Shown here in pieces: positions 7,694-17,800 of a stretch of DNA of 34,920 nucleotides. The DNA lies in contig CASPLF010000006.1 in assembly GCA_949422915.1 (NCBI GenBank), positions 1 to 34,920 of the forward strand, in the 5' to 3' direction. Both the position numbers and the translations under genes were made by a program. Position 1 is the first letter of the stretch. Each line of letters opens with the position of its first letter. The stretch is from an uncultured Mycoplasmatales bacterium (GTDB lineage Bacteria > Bacillota_I > Bacilli_A > Mycoplasmatales > Mycoplasmoidaceae). The notes under the pieces are model-generated. The model ran no database searches, had not been told where the DNA came from, and was given only the letters and a program-made list of their open reading frames with translations.

Positions 7694-10600
7694 ATGTGGA
7701 ATCTGCTAAAGAATACTTTTAGGTCCTTAGCAAAAAATAAGGTTTCAATAATTGGGTTAACATTCCTTATCTTTTTATCAGTAGGAATGTTTACAGTATT
7801 ACAAAGTACATCAACCAATATTGATTCAACCTATGAAATGATATCAAAACAAGGAAATCAACATGATTTTACTGTTTCTGAACACTATAACACTGGTAAT
7901 ATAACCCAGCAACCTGGTGATCAACAAGGTGGACACTATGGTCTTTCTTCAGATGGTGAACAAGTTTATTGACCAGATCAAACCGCTTCTGGAAGCACAT
8001 ATACTAAAACTTATTACTTTCATCTATATGCAGATGCTAGTGATGATTCGTTAGTTGGAACGTTTTACAACCAACATAAAGATGAAACATCTGGTGTGGC
8101 ACATGATTTAATTTATCGTTCATACACAATCACTAACAACAACCATCTTACGTATATGGATGGAGCAAGCGGTACTCCTCCAAAATCTACCAAGACTGTA
8201 GAACAAATTTCACAAGAATTAAGAGGCACCGAAGGAAATAGCGACTCGAAAGATATTACTGCGTATTTTGCTTCATGAAGTAATGACTTATTAAATTATT
8301 TAGAACAAGAAAACAGTCCTCTTAACCAGTATTTAACGTCTGATGATATGAAAGATGAAGTGTATTTTAGAAACTATTCATCTTTAAATATCAATAACTC
8401 AACGGATGGTGTTTTCTATGATGTTGTTTTATCTCAACCGGAAGACGAAACTCACCCATATGATACTATTGTTGATCGTGAAATACTATTTGACGATAGT
8501 GATTTTAACTACATTGGTTGACATAACTTTGCTGATAGTGAATGAAAACCTTATCAAAATCGTTCTGGTTTATCCATAAAAGAAATTTTATCTCATGAGC
8601 TTTTACAATGAAATGATGTTGTAAACAACATAGATGAACAAGACATTGTAAGAGATCAAATAGAATTATTATCTAAGGGTTCTGTAAGTACAGAAGATAA
8701 ACCAGCAACATTTATTAATGAAGTTATTGAACTTAATAATGTGTTATTAGCTAATCCTGATAATTTCAGTGCTGCTAAAGATAAATATGATGCTCTATAC
8801 GATGAAAAATGAATAAACAACGATGTAATTGATAAAAAATATTCTTATGTTGTTTCATATGAACAAAGTTCAATTCCTTTTACATGATTAATTGATGATT
8901 GAACAAGTAGATTCACTATTTGTGCACCTCAATACATGCAATCTCATAATCTAATGCCTTTAGATATCCATAGTTTATTATCTAAAGATAAAGATTATTT
9001 AGATTGAGCACAAACTCATACAGATATTTCAAACGAAAGAACTAGATTTATTGCTTGAATGAATTCATTAAAGCAGTCAGTAATTGACGAAAAACTTTCT
9101 TCTTGAGAAAATGAATATCCAAATAATTTAATTAAAATTGCAGGTGCTACACCTTCATTTATTTTGTCTGCTGGTATTACAGGTGATTATGTATATCCTG
9201 TTGTATCAATTAGCAGACCAATCCCAAATACAGAAAAAGAATGTGTTGTATTTGGTAACAAATCTTTTTATGAAAGAATTCATGCATCATTTTTAGGTAA
9301 TGAAGAAGAAAAATATGTAGTAGGTAAATTCTATAATCCTAAAAATGGTGAAAAAATATTAAATGAAATTAATGCTAAATGTAAAACAATAATGTCTTGA
9401 CCAGAAAACATTAACGCTGCTTACATGGCTACAGATTTATCGTGTACATTAAATGCAGCAGCATTTAGAATATCTTACATTCCTCAGTTGGTAAGTAAGA
9501 TTGATGTTATCACGTATTTATTAACAATCTTTGTAATTACAATATCTTTAGTTATTTCAGTAATTATTGTTAGAAGATATGTTTCAAATAGTAGAACAAC
9601 TATTGGTGTTATTCAAGCTAATGGTGTTAAAAAGTGAAACATCGCATTATCTTTAACTCCATTTGCTTTAATTCCTTCGTTAATTGGTGGTATTAGTGGA
9701 TATTTGTTAGGAACGTTCTTACAAAAACCAGCAATCGGATTATTTTCTAACTTCTGAACATTACCAACAGGCGTCCTTGCGTTTTCTTGATTGTCTATAT
9801 TTGTTTCGGTATTATTACCATTCTTATTATTTGTTGGTGTAAGTGTTTTCTCTACATATCTTTTGTTAAGAGAAAAAACAACAGATTTAATGAAGAGTGG
9901 TAGTGAATACAAATTTAGCCAAATAGCTAAACTTGTTAAAAAACCATTTAAAAGAGCAGGTGTTATTTCAAGATTTAGAGTATCAATTGCATTTAGTTCT
10001 ATTTGAAAGTTATTTATTTTATCAATAATGAGTTCATTAATAATGTCATCATTAACTTTTGGTTTTACCATCAATGGCAAATTTGACCAAGCCATTACTA
10101 AAACGTTAGATACAAAGAATTATTCATACTCTGTTGATTTATATACTCCAACAGAACAAGGTGGGCAATACATCCCTGTTGATGGAGAACATCTTGGGTT
10201 AACTGGATGACAAACATCAGCAAGTAATGCTGAAACAAATTTTTTCCCTAACTTGTTGTATAAAAGTGGTTTTGTAAGTAATGATAGTTCTTGAAACTAC
10301 ATTGATAGAGATAATTGTGATACTAGTTTGTATACAAAAACCTATTACACAACTACTTTTACTTCTGTTTCGCTAGCTCACTTGCATCCATTAAATACCG
10401 GTTGAATATGTGAGCCGTTTGAATATGAAGGTAATTCATATGCAAATATGTTTGTTCCGTTTATGAGTGATGCTGTTGGACAAAAAACAGACTTAAACTA
10501 TATGAAGAATAGATATACAACAAAGTTAACGCTTAACTATGTTATTGGTTTGTTTTCATTAGTTTCAAATCCATGAAGCATTACAGCTTCATTAATGCCT

Positions 10601-12280
10601 GAAAATTTAAAAAATATTTGTAACACAAAATATGAAGCAATTATTAATGAAATAGGTAATTTATGTTACACAAACAAAGATTGATCAACTTATCAAAAAT
10701 ACTTTGCTCGTGTGGGCGATACTGAACCTTATGAATATAAAATTACCGATAAAACAATTGATTACACCGGAATGGCATTAGATCACGATTTTTTGGCCTT
10801 GATTAATAAAATTTATCAATCACCTGAATTGTTGCCATCAGCTCAAGAAGATTATGAAATGGTTTACAATGCTGTTCCGTTAACAAACGAAGAAGAAACA
10901 TACACTTACGTAAATGGTGATGTTGTTTCTACAACAAACGGTAGTAAGCCATCAAACATCAAAGTTTTAGGTGTTTACAACAACAGTACGTTTGTAAATT
11001 TAATTGATGAAAATAATAATGATTTAGCTTCATTAATTAATTATGAAAACGTTGAACCAGATGCCACAGAATTCCCGATGTTAATTAATCAAACAGTTGC
11101 TAAAAAATACAACTACCATGTTGGTACTGAATTATCTCTTTCAATTACAAACACTTCAAATAGATTTACTAAAGTAATTAAAAATGATGATTCAAAGACT
11201 ATCTATAAATTTAAAGTTGTTGGTGTGGTTAAATCATGTGAAGATGATGAATTTTATATCGATCAACAAATTGCTAACTGAACATTAGGTTTGAAATCTA
11301 AATATAGAGAAGGTTTAGATAATTCAACATATTGTTTAAACAATAACTATATTGATTATTCTAAAGCAATCCATAGTACATTCTCAGTTGATGACGGTTT
11401 AAAAACATCAGCAAGTTTAATAGATGCTGTTAAAGGTGATTCAAACAATAAAAATTCATTACAAACAGTGGCAGGAACAGATGATGGATACAACATCATC
11501 CCTTATGGTTTTAATGGTTATTTTACAAAAGATCCTAATGGAAGCAAGGGATTAGTTGGTGGTATATCAAATTATTCCCCATCTGGTATTTGATGCCCAA
11601 GTGCTACATTAAGTTCAAATACAACATTAGATCTTGTCAAATATGGAGCAAACTTAGAATTAGCTAATGAACTTTCAGGAATTAATGATGAAAGCATTAA
11701 AGAAGCCTATGATAAGTGACAAAGTTCACAGAGCAAAACAGACCACGAACAATTTACTAATCTTGCAAATGGTTTGTTAAAACAAATTTCAGCAATTTTT
11801 GGTGATTCATGTTATGTCTCATTAGTTACAAACGCAATGGACAAAAACGCTAAAGCGTCTGTTTATGGAAAAATGGCCGAAACTGTTACAAGTGTTGAAA
11901 TGATTGTATTAGTAATTATTGTTATGATGGTATTCTTTATTGTATTGTTGATGTCATCAATCATTATTGCTGATTGTAAAAAATTAGCAGCTATATTAAG
12001 TTCTTTAGGATATACAGACATGGAGAACGCTCTATCATTTATGGCAATTTATATTCCAGTAATTTTATTAGGTTTAGCAATTGGTATCCCACTAACTCTC
12101 GGGTTTGCTACCATGTTCCAGACAGCAATACTGAACGGAATAGGGTTGTTAGTTGATACGACAACTAAATGGTATTGATTCGTATCAAGTGCATGTATTG
12201 TTTCAGCAGAATTAATATTATCGATTGTCTTTAGTTGAATATCATTAAGAAAAACATCATTAGTAAGCATGATTAAATAG
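7694..12280 (+). CDS. Giant FtsX/MacB-type ABC transporter permease with two extracellular domains
   Basis: The frame is open for 1528 residues once TGA is read as Trp. The layout is a duplicated half: transmembrane helix 1 at about 17-38, a roughly 560-residue hydrophilic domain, a three-helix FtsX core at about 600-745 (ITISLVISVIIVRRYVSNSR, then GVIQANGVKKW), another helix at about 772-790, a second hydrophilic domain of about 600 residues, and a second FtsX core at about 1400-1528 (LVIIVMMVFFIVLLM, ILSSLGYTDMENA). The sequences TIGVIQANGVKK and LAAILSSLGYTD match the coupling-helix region that contacts the ATPase. Such permeases move or shear lipids, lipoproteins or peptides at the outer membrane face rather than importing solutes. 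The equivalent in M. genitalium is MG468. Its ATPase follows 7 nt downstream. The substrate is unknown. Confidence 0.88.
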
Positions 12281-12287
12281 GAGAAAT

Positions 12288-13631
12288 ATGAAAAATAAAA
12301 TTAATAAAAAAATAATTACTTATAAAAATAAAACTGATTTCTATAAAAATCAAGTTTTATCTTTTGACAAAGAAATTGATGTTTTAAATAAACAAATTGA
12401 TCCTAATAACCTTAACGAAAAAAGAAACTATAAAGAAAAGCGTAAAGCTATTAAAAAATTAAATAAGATTTCTACTAAAAGAAATCGTGCTAACGCTTAT
12501 GAAATCAAATATAGATATTTGTATCAATTGCAAATCTTGCTTGAACAATACCATACTAGCAAACCAAACGATATTGTTTATCACAACTATTTAGAATATA
12601 TAGAATCTACTAATAATGGTGATGCTATACCATACAATCCACTTAAGATTTTCCATATAAATAGATGAACGAAAAAATTAAATAAAAAGATTTTAAAACT
12701 TGCTTATTACAAAAATGTTAAATTACCTAAGCAAAAAAACTTTGCCAAGAAAAAACTTGTTAAATATCAAATTAAAACTACTCAAGAAGACATTCAGTCA
12801 TTACAAAGTTATATTAATGATACTAAAGTAAGTTTTTATTCTATATTTCATGCAAGAATGGTTACTAAATTAGATAAACTATCAAAAAACCACGGAATTA
12901 AGAAAATGAGTTCAGAATATGTTATTGATCTTAAAGATGTAACTAAATATTACAATAATGGTTTATTGGCTACTAAAGTATTAAAAGGTGTTGATTTACA
13001 AATTAAATATGGTGAATTTGTTGTTATTTTAGGTCCATCAGGTAGTGGTAAAACTACATTGTTAAATATTATTTCTGGAATGGATACAGCAACATACGGA
13101 AGAACTATTGTATGTAATCAAAATTTAATTAATTATGATATTCCAAAATTAACTGAATTTAGAAGAAAGAAAATTGGTTATGTATTTCAACAATATGGGT
13201 TGTTGCCAAACTTAACTATTAGAGAGAATGTTGAAATAGGTGAAAACTTACAAAACAAAAAATCTAAAAAAATTGATATAGATGATTTATTAAAAACTAT
13301 TGGAATTTTTGAGCACCGTAACAAATTCCCAAGCGAATTGTCTGGTGGTCAACAACAACGTGTGTCAATCGCTAGAAGTATTGCTAAAAACCCTGATATT
13401 ATTTTCGGTGATGAACCTACTGGTGCCATTGATGAAGAAATGTCTAAACAAGTAATGCAATTGTTTTTAGATGTTAACAAAACATATCACACAACAATTA
13501 TCATTGTTACTCACAACCCTATTTTTGCTGATTTAGCAACTATGGTTATTAAGGTTAATGGTGGTAAAATTGCTAATATAATTAGAAATAAACATCGTAA
13601 ATCAGTTAACGAATTAAATTGAACTAAATAA
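12288..13631 (+). CDS. ABC ATPase (MacB/LolD type) with long basic N-terminal extension
   Basis: The 447-residue protein pairs with the permease just upstream (7-nt gap, AGGAGA site). Residues 207-447 form a complete ATPase: Walker A GPSGSGKTT (249-257), Q-loop VFQQYGLLPNLT, signature LSGGQQQR (about 351-358), Walker B IIFGDEPTGAID (about 371-382), and the H-loop VTHN. The DEPTGAID sequence and overall length place it with the MacB/LolD/FtsE class. Residues 1-206 are a separate, strongly basic, probably coiled-coil region (for example FDKEIDVLNKQIDPNN and YKEKRKAIKKLNKIS) with no nucleotide motif. Internal ATGs at 12858 and 12906 could yield an ATPase alone, but neither has a good ribosome-binding site. 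Cytoplasmic. MG467 would be the M. genitalium counterpart. Confidence 0.9.
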
Positions 13632-13632
13632 T

Positions 13633-14733
13633 ATGAAAAAAGTTTTGATTATCACTTATTCTCCAGATCATACATTTGGTGGAACCGAAGTTTATGCTGA
13701 GAAGTTAATTAAGATATTTAAAGAATTAAAATGAGATGTAACCGAATATTCATTAGATCTACGAAATTCTTTTATTAAAATGACTAAGCCTGATCATAAA
13801 GTTATTTGTCCTAAACTTCCTGTAAGCGAATCGTGTGGATTAATTAATTTATTTCGTTTAAAGAAAGCCAAGAAGGAATTAAATGATCTAAAGAAAAAAT
13901 ATAAATTTAATTTAATTATTAATAATTTAGGAGATGGTTTCAAATGAGAATACATTCCAAAGAATGAAATTTTAATTCAACATTTTTGTACAAATTATTA
14001 CCGAAAAATTACATTATTCAAAAATAATTTCTTTGCATCAATAGGGAGATTTTTAATATATATATTAACAGGCCTTGTTGATGTTATGCAATATCATCAA
14101 AATGTTGTGTTTTTTACAAACAAAGATCAAGAAGAAGCTAATAAAGTCTATAGTAAAAAGTTTAATAGTCATAACATTAATTTAAGTACATTGAACTATA
14201 AAGAAATTAATGCAATTAATAAACAAACACGCCAACAAAAGCTTGTATATGTTGGGCGTATTGAAAATTCACAAAAAAATATGAAATATTTTTCAAAGGT
14301 TGCTAGATATCTTGAATATCCCGTTGATGTTTACGGACGTGGAAAATATACAAGAAAAATTGCTACAAAGAAAAACATTAATTATTGTGGTGTTCTTAAA
14401 AGAGAGAAACTATTTAGTACAATTTCAAGTTATACTGCTACACTACTTTTATCAAAATATGAAGGATTCCCTTATACTGGCATTGAATCATTAACGGCCG
14501 GTACTCCATTAATTTCTTCAGATACATATTGTTCAGCTAAGTTATTAACAAAAGAAAAAGGTTTGTTAGTAGATATTAAACAATCTCCAAAGAAATGTGC
14601 AGAACAAATAAATAGCTTTTTGAAAAAAACCGATATCGAAACTATGTCAAAAAAATGCACAAACTTCGCTCTTAAAAATCTTACCAATAAAATTTTTGAA
14701 AATAAATGAAAAGAAATAATTAAGAATTATTAA
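13633..14733 (+). CDS. GT4-type (GT-B fold) glycosyltransferase
   Basis: The 366-residue protein has the two-lobed GT-B layout. The N-terminus MKKVLIITYSPDHTFGGTEV carries the family Gly-Gly-x-Glu loop. The second domain begins at about 205 with LVYVGRIENSQKNMKYF and contains SKYEGFPYTGIESL at 274-287, whose EGFP and following Glu285 form the E-x7-E motif that binds the nucleotide-sugar donor. It has no signal peptide or membrane helix of note, so it likely works on the inner membrane face. It starts one base after the ABC ATPase stop (TAA T ATG), so it may be carried by the same transcript. Its stop overlaps the stop of the facing GT2 gene. Acceptor unknown; glycolipid or exopolysaccharide synthesis is the natural guess. 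Confidence 0.88.
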
Positions 14734-15725
14734 TTCTTACTTTTCTTTAATTCTTTTTTAAAAAATATTTTAAAAAGGGGTGTTAAAATTTTCTTTCACC
14801 AGCTTTTATTTTTTGCACTGATGGGGTATCCTGTTTTTTGAAGAACATTAAAAGCTTCAATTTTATTTTTTTCAAATATTTTTTTGCTATTTGTATCCCT
14901 TGGATGTCTAAAGAAAATAAAATAACCAATTGGCGCGAATAAACAACCTGAAATAGCTTCTTGATATTTAGGATTATTTAAATACCCTTCTTTCTTAAAC
15001 AATTCTAACAAACCATCTGTTTGTTTCATAACATGTTGTAAAACCGTATATTCTGTTCCTTCAAATTTACTAGTAGAATTTTTTCTTCTTAAATAAACAT
15101 AAAAATTAGCATTTACTGTTTTAAATTTTTTTGCTTTTAAAAAAACATATGGCATAATTCCTAAATCTTCAAACACTCTTGAAACTTTATCATTAAAAGA
15201 AATGTTTAATTTATTTCAATATGATTTTCTAATAAAACATCCTCAACATAAACAAATGTTTTTTTCAACATATTCAATGTTGTTAGTTTTAGAATTAAAA
15301 GAACTTGTTGGAAAAAAGTTATATTTAATTATTGGGCATTCACTAAATACAACCTTAGTCTTACCAACAACCATATCATAATTTTTGCCCTCTAATGAAT
15401 CAACAAATTTTTTACATGTAGTTTTAAACATTCAATCATCTGAATCCAAAAAGAACATGTATTCACCGTGACAAAGTTTAATTAATAAATTTCTATTAGT
15501 TGCAATTCCTTTATTAACTTTGTTACGATAAATTCTTATTCTCTTATCTCTATTAGCATATTCTTTAAGAATATCGTATGTAGAATCTTTAGAACAATCA
15601 TCAAGACAAACAATTTCAATATCATAAAAAGTTTGTTTAATTACGCTATTTAAACATTTTCTTATATATTTCTCACTGTTGTAAGTAGGAATTAATATAG
15701 AAATCTTAGGTTTGTTACTTGTCAT
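14730..15725 (-). CDS. GT2-family glycosyltransferase
   Basis: The 331-residue GT-A enzyme shows SILIPTYNSEKYIRKCLNSV at the start, DDCSKDST at about 41-48, RNKVNKGIATNRN, and LDSDD at 93-97, the metal-binding DxD. A second part begins with GCFIRKSYW and RVFEDLGIMPYV, as in the GT2 proteins of lipooligosaccharide and capsule loci. The C-terminus is basic and ends KKELKKSKN, suitable for binding acidic membrane. Six or more Trp are TGA-coded. Its start lies 11 nt inside the end of the hydrolase gene, suggesting translational coupling. Its stop overlaps that of the GT4 gene by two bases. It shares layout with the GT2 at 20372-21382 and is probably its paralogue. Confidence 0.9.
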
Positions 15726-16578
15726 GTTTCAAAACAATTTTTCAAATCTCTTGTTGAGAAGTTGGATCAATCATTAAAAAATGATCCCCTTCACTAAAAA
15801 TCTCAATACTATTGTTTTTTAATTTATAGCCTGTTAGTTTATCTATAGTGTTTTTGTTTTTTTGATAATAAAAATCTTTTTTTGATGTGATTAGTGTAAT
15901 ATGTGGCATTGCATCAACTTCATAGTGATTTAATATAAATTTTCTAGCTTTAGACATACTAAACCATGAAGCAAGATTAATTTTAGTGCTTTGCTTGTTT
16001 TGTTGTGCCCTCATTTTTCACATTCTTAAAAAAACAGCATTATTGGTTAAATTATGTATTCCATGTGGAATAGAATATGTATCGATATTAGTTAATAATG
16101 TAAATACATATTTACATGCTAACTTAAAAGTATTATCAGTATTTTTTTCTTCATTAGTTCTTTTTGGATTTTTAATTTTAAATGGAGGATTTAACAAAAT
16201 ATATTGATTAGTTTCTGAGAAATATTTTTTACAATATAAAGAAGCTAAATTAGCACCAAATGATTCACCAAAGAAAATAATTTTTTTATTTGCTTCCTTG
16301 GCCTTAATTTGATCTACTATTTCATGAATTATTCTTACATAGTAATATGGGTGTCTGCTTGGTTTAATCTTGCATGAACCATGACCTGGTAAATCAATTG
16401 AAATAAAAGTTGAATGCTTGAAATTTGGAATGTTATAAAACTTTATAAGTTCTTTAGTGCCACATGCAATGTTTAAATGAATAATAATATTTTTTGCATT
16501 TTCAAAGTTTCCACAATAAATAGCAGGAATTAAACCTTTAGATGTTTTAAAATCTAAATTTTTAAAAGTTATTGCCAT
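15715..16578 (-). CDS. Alpha/beta-hydrolase fold protein, lipase/esterase-like
   Basis: The 287-residue protein has the classical fold elements in order: oxyanion-region HLNIACGTKEL (about 34-44), IDLPGHGSC (61-69), nucleophile elbow FGESFGAN with Ser106, an acid in LITSKKDFYY (Asp235), and EGDHFL with His266. A full triad is thus visible. Family members cleave esters or thioesters, and in mollicutes many act on lipids; the substrate here is unknown. It is the middle gene of a three-gene operon: its ATG overlaps the stop of the flippase-like gene (TAATG), and its end overlaps the GT2 start by 11 nt. Sandwiched between a membrane protein of the LPG-synthase type and a glycosyltransferase, a role in trimming or recycling membrane lipid is plausible. 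Confidence 0.85.
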
Positions 16579-17750
16579 TATCCAACCGCCTTTTTTGTTT
16601 TTTTAATAAATTTAAACTGTAAATAACACAAGAAGCTGAATGCTGGTATTCCTAATAATGTTGGGATATATGCAGAAAACATTCTAAACACTAAAATTGA
16701 ATCTTTTACTAAAGGTTCTATTTCATCTGGTTGTAATTGATTGTTAATATGTCCACTAATTAAAATAGTTTCTTTTAAAGCAACGTCTAATGCCATTTGA
16801 CTGCCAGGAATTGGAAACATTTTACAAGCAGTCACAGCAACATTAGCACAATTGAAAATTCCTCAGAATGGTAAACCAACATTGTCTGGAGCAACTCATT
16901 GAAGAGAAACATACATAGCACCATATGTTCATATTTCACCAACAAAGAAAATTAAAGAAATAATAATTGTGTATTTTCAATGTTTAATCATTTCAATTGA
17001 TTCTTTCTTAGCTTTTTGTTCTTTTAAATATTTTTGTTTTACTTCTTCGTTTGTGTGATATTGAAGATGTAATAATTTTTTAACATTATTAAAACTTAAA
17101 GATAAAGCATAAGTGAAATGAGAAGAAAAAGATGTTAAAAAGAAAAATCCTAAAATAAATCAATCCAAAGCAAATCCCACAACCATTAATCAATAGAATG
17201 ATAAAGCAGTAGCATCAGTTTTATAATTTGAAAAATCTGCAGCTATAAAACAAAAAGATGGTAATGTTACTAACATTTGAATCATTTGATAAACCAAACC
17301 GTTAGTTGCAACAATACAATAAGCTCTTGAATTTTCTACATTGTGAGATTTTATTCAATAAATAGAAAATGGGTCAGATACTAAATTAGCAGGAGTAATG
17401 TTCTGTAAGAAAATTAATGTGAAACACATTGAAAGTGTATCATATCATTTAACTTTAATACCCATTTCTATCAATCTAACAGTAGCACTAACAGATGCAA
17501 TAATGGGTTTAACAAGTAAGAAAAATATTAAGAACACCAACAAACCTGGTCTAGTTGATGTTGCACGACTTACTCTTTTACCAAAGTTGGCAAAATCAAC
17601 ATCTAATATCTTTCAAATAGTTAGAGAAATCAACACAATAGTAATGATAAAACCTAAAGAAATAATCAAAATTCTTTTGTTTGTTAAGAATTTAGTATTA
17701 GCCTTATCTTGAATTGTTTTACCTTTTTTAAGGTTAGTGTTTTTTTTCAT
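16578..17750 (-). CDS. Flippase-like membrane protein (LPG-synthase TM / YbhN-AglD family)
   Basis: The 390-residue protein has about seven or eight hydrophobic segments. Two motifs support the family: NITPANLVSDPFSIYWIKS at about 117-135, matching the TP-G--G-EP-R---L-K region, and MFPIPGSQMALDVAL at about 311-325, matching the PTPGG-G--E-AL region. These are shared by the membrane half of lysylphosphatidylglycerol synthase (MprF) and the YbhN/AglD proteins linked to polyprenyl or lipid glycosylation. No C-terminal aminoacyl-transferase domain is present, so it should not make lysyl-PG itself. A charged loop (KYLKEQKAKKESIEMIKH, about 249-266) faces the cytoplasm. It heads an operon with the hydrolase and GT2, and starts 50 nt from the divergent secA gene. 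Trp codons are TGA. Confidence 0.8.
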
Positions 17751-17800
17751 TACTATGATTTATTTTTATTATTATATTTATAATATAAAATAATTGTTAT
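17751..17800. promoter_or_regulatory. 50-nt divergent promoter between flippase-like operon and secA
   Basis: TATAAT on the plus strand at 17779-17784 lies 16 nt before the secA ATG, and TATAAT on the minus strand at 17771-17776 lies 20 nt before the other ATG. The boxes almost touch, so the two polymerases would compete. Neither gene has a ribosome-binding site, and both leaders would be about 10 nt. Confidence 0.55.

Noticed and set aside
9613-10095. Minus-strand open frame of 160 codons
   Set aside because: It is opposite the first FtsX core of the permease, which is intact in the plus frame. The long length arises from the codon pattern of that gene.
7694-12280. Many in-frame TGA codons suggesting a broken permease gene
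   Set aside because: All pieces are in one frame and the TGA positions suit Trp; there is no TAA or TAG before 12278.
14734-14795. AT-rich spacer after the GT4 stop as an intergenic terminator
   Set aside because: Reading TGA as Trp shows that the facing GT2 gene continues through it to 14730, so the stretch is coding.
17398-17712. Plus-strand open frame opposite the flippase-like gene
   Set aside because: The minus frame carries the conserved membrane protein with TGA Trp; the plus frame has no support.
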